NCBI RefSeq assembly: GCF_027474825.1
Contig: NZ_CP107030.1
Location: 2,734,529-2,798,528, forward strand
Source of the DNA: Maribacter halichondriae
GTDB lineage: Bacteria > Bacteroidota > Bacteroidia > Flavobacteriales > Flavobacteriaceae
Reading direction: 5' to 3'
DNA: 64,000 nucleotides
The translations under genes were made by a program, and so were the position numbers. How positions within the stretch are numbered: position 1 is the stretch's first letter; every line of letters begins with the position of its first letter. This document shows, one piece after another, positions 62,521 to 64,000 of this stretch. The notes beneath the pieces are model-generated. The model ran no database searches and had not been told where the DNA came from. It saw nothing but the letters and a program-made list of their open reading frames with translations.

Positions 62521-63834
62521 ATGAAAATTAAAAAAATTGGTTTATTGGGCCTGATGGCCATCGCCCTCTTCGGGTGCAAAAAAAGTGACGATACACCCAC
62601 TCCTCCTATAGATCCGCCGCCTCCGGCTAATATGGCTCCTGGAGCTTTTGACTTATTGGAGGCCACCGATGGGGCCGAAGGAGTGGACTTTCTGCCTACC
62701 TTGACTTGGCAGGCCGCTACAGATCCTGAAGGAGATACTGTCAGTTACGACCTCTTTTTGGATACCGCAGATGATCCAACAACTCTTTTGTCGGGCGGAC
62801 TTTCCGCTACATCTTTTACGGTAGCCGATAGTCTTGAGAGGGCTACTGACTACAATTGGAAAGTAGTTGCCAAAGACACTGAGGGAAATACGACTTCTAG
62901 CGTTGTTTTCGGCTTTACCACGGTGGGATTGGTCACTCCGTCCGACCCGGTAACGTCTGCCGCGGAATTTACGGCACGTCAAGGTCACGCCTCAGCGGCC
63001 TTCGATGGCAAACTCTGGGTAATTGGCGGAAATGATATCGACAACATTCAGCATGATGTATGGTCTTCTACCGACGGTGCCACGTGGACGTTAGAGACAG
63101 CCGATCCAGGTTTTGAGACGCGTTCAAGTCATGCTTCGGTCGTATTCCAAAATCAATTATGGGTAATTGGTGGGGTTTCTTTTCGCCAGATAGATAACGG
63201 CCCAGGAGTACCACCTACGGACGAATTGTATTATCTAGAGGATGTCTGGTCTAGTACGAACGGTACTGATTGGATAGAGCAAGCCGATACTGTAGGTTTC
63301 GGGCCACGTGATGGGATAACCGCAGGGGTGCTCGGAGACAAAATTTTCGTAATCGGCGGATTTGATGGTACCGATTACAAAAACGATGTATGGTCGACTA
63401 CTGATGGCGTGACTTGGGTAGAAGAAACTGCTTCAGCAGAATTTTCACCAAGATCTGGTCACACTACTGCGATTTTTGATAACAAGATCTGGGTTGCGGG
63501 AGGTTGGAATGGAGTTGATACGTATAACGACGTATGGTACAGTTCCGATGGAGTTACTTGGACCGAAGCTACCGACGATGGGCCATTTTCATTACCTGTA
63601 AATATGACTATGACGGCCTTTGACGGCAAGCTTTGGGTCATTGGAGGTTTTACAACGACCGCAGTGAACGATATTTGGTATAGTTCCGATGGTGTAGAAT
63701 GGCGACAATCGTTACCCACAGCTGGTTTTTCTGCAAGAGGCGAACATACCACCGTCTTGTTTAATGATAAATTATGGGTTATTGGTGGATATGATGGCAC
63801 TAGTTTGGTAAACGATGTCTGGGTTATCGATTAA
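62521..63834 (+). CDS. Kelch-repeat-like lipoprotein
   Basis: A 437-residue lipoprotein (lipobox ALFGC). A Pro/Asp linker is followed by a fibronectin-like domain (about residues 40-135) and then six Kelch-like repeats of about 45-50 residues with the recurring words LWVIGG, NDVWSSTDG and TWTEAT/ETA. Six blades make a closed beta-propeller. Surface-exposed binding is likely; the ligand is unknown. An apparently isolated gene. Confidence 0.85.
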   Translation: MKIKKIGLLGLMAIALFGCKKSDDTPTPPIDPPPPANMAPGAFDLLEATDGAEGVDFLPTLTWQAATDPEGDTVSYDLFLDTADDPTTLLSGGLSATSFTVADSLERATDYNWKVVAKDTEGNTTSSVVFGFTTVGLVTPSDPVTSAAEFTARQGHASAAFDGKLWVIGGNDIDNIQHDVWSSTDGATWTLETADPGFETRSSHASVVFQNQLWVIGGVSFRQIDNGPGVPPTDELYYLEDVWSSTNGTDWIEQADTVGFGPRDGITAGVLGDKIFVIGGFDGTDYKNDVWSTTDGVTWVEETASAEFSPRSGHTTAIFDNKIWVAGGWNGVDTYNDVWYSSDGVTWTEATDDGPFSLPVNMTMTAFDGKLWVIGGFTTTAVNDIWYSSDGVEWRQSLPTAGFSARGEHTTVLFNDKLWVIGGYDGTSLVNDVWVID

Positions 63835-63892
63835 AGAATGACCTTGAAAATTCAAAGAGGATATTCAACGATTGAATTATTAAGTATTGAAC

Positions 63893-63930
63893 AACGGCCG
63901 AAAACTGCTAAACAGTTTTCGGCCGTTGTT
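63893..63930. terminator. strong hairpin, probable bidirectional terminator
   Basis: A 15-bp perfect stem AACGGCCGAAAACTG / CAGTTTTCGGCCGTT with a 5-nt loop. The tail is GTTTTG on the plus strand; the minus strand also carries several T. Confidence 0.75.
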
Positions 63931-63955
63931 TTGTAGGCTACAAAAGTTTGGACAT

Positions 63956-64000
63956 CTATTGTTCATCAAGAAATTGGTCAAGTTTCCCTTTTGCGGAAAA
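63956..64000 (-). CDS. possible C-terminus of a gene entering from the right edge
   Basis: The minus strand reads FSAKGKLDQFLDEQ and a stop at 63956-63958, just beyond the bidirectional terminator. Too short to identify; listed because position and composition suit the end of a convergent gene. Confidence 0.3.
   Translation of the reverse strand, partial: FSAKGKLDQFLDEQ

Noticed and set aside
1..64000. CRISPR arrays, tRNAs, rRNAs, insertion sequences, attachment sites, replication origin
   Set aside because: Looked for while reading; no regularly spaced repeats, cloverleaf genes, transposases, integrases or DnaA-box clusters were recognised.

Overview
The window looks like a chromosomal segment of a marine-type Flavobacteriaceae (Bacteroidota). 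The reasons are the alternative complex III + CoxBA respiratory operon next to rimP-nusA-infB and ruvB, promoters with the Bacteroidota -7 box TAnnTTTG, almost no Shine-Dalgarno signals, and many typical flavobacterial proteins (GIN/DUF2807, DUF4136, SPOR, CbpA/CbpM, acyl-CoA oxidase-like). No tRNA, rRNA, CRISPR array, transposase or integrase was seen.

Region 1 (1-33.5 kb) is a dense stress/energy-limitation island. It holds the end of a Crp/Fnr-type regulator, a divergent sigma-like protein, four paralogues of an uncharacterised helical protein, two tandem PPK2 polyphosphate kinases, two universal stress proteins, the acetate/PEP enzymes Pta, AckA and PEP synthase, an FMN-binding PNPOx protein, dodecin, an archease-like protein, a phosphoribosyltransferase, a TerB-like protein, an oxidoreductase pair, a P-loop kinase plus APH-fold kinase, a CDP-alcohol phosphatidyltransferase, an AI-2E-type permease, an Mla/MCE lipid transporter and an L,D-transpeptidase. 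The main discovery is that these genes share one promoter design: a 12-bp palindrome TGAY-N4-RTCA followed after exactly 23 nt by a TAnnTTT(G/A)-like -7 box. I find 18 such operators in 1-33.5 kb serving 21 promoters, three operators firing in both directions, plus one more in front of pckA at 59.6 kb. The spacing puts the palindrome near -41, as for class II FNR/CRP activation. Two of the promoters drive no protein gene but about 210-nt structured transcripts ending in strong terminators, i.e. two candidate regulon-controlled small RNAs (about 1690-1905 and 14760-14970). The gene content parallels the mycobacterial DosR dormancy regulon, but with a Crp/Fnr-like operator.

Region 2 (34.5-37.3 kb) holds CbpM, a CbpA/DnaJ C-terminal fragment joined directly to an LRR-protein N-terminal fragment (a deletion junction or an assembly chimera), and a cation/proton antiporter. 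Region 3 (37.4-42.5 kb) is rimP-nusA-infB behind a leader with a terminator-like hairpin, then a SPOR protein. Region 4 (42.7-54.6 kb) is the actABCDEF-coxBA operon: quinol oxidation by alternative complex III feeding electrons to an aa3-type oxidase. Region 5 (54.7-64 kb) has a GIN-domain protein, an acyl-CoA oxidase-like enzyme, ATP-dependent PEP carboxykinase, RuvB, a cytochrome P450 and a Kelch-like lipoprotein.

At least twelve otherwise intact genes, including indispensable-looking ones (actF, pckA, ppsA), carry a single-base indel, nearly always a one-base loss in a short homopolymer. This points to residual sequencing error rather than gene decay. Frameshifted genes are therefore annotated over their full repaired span.
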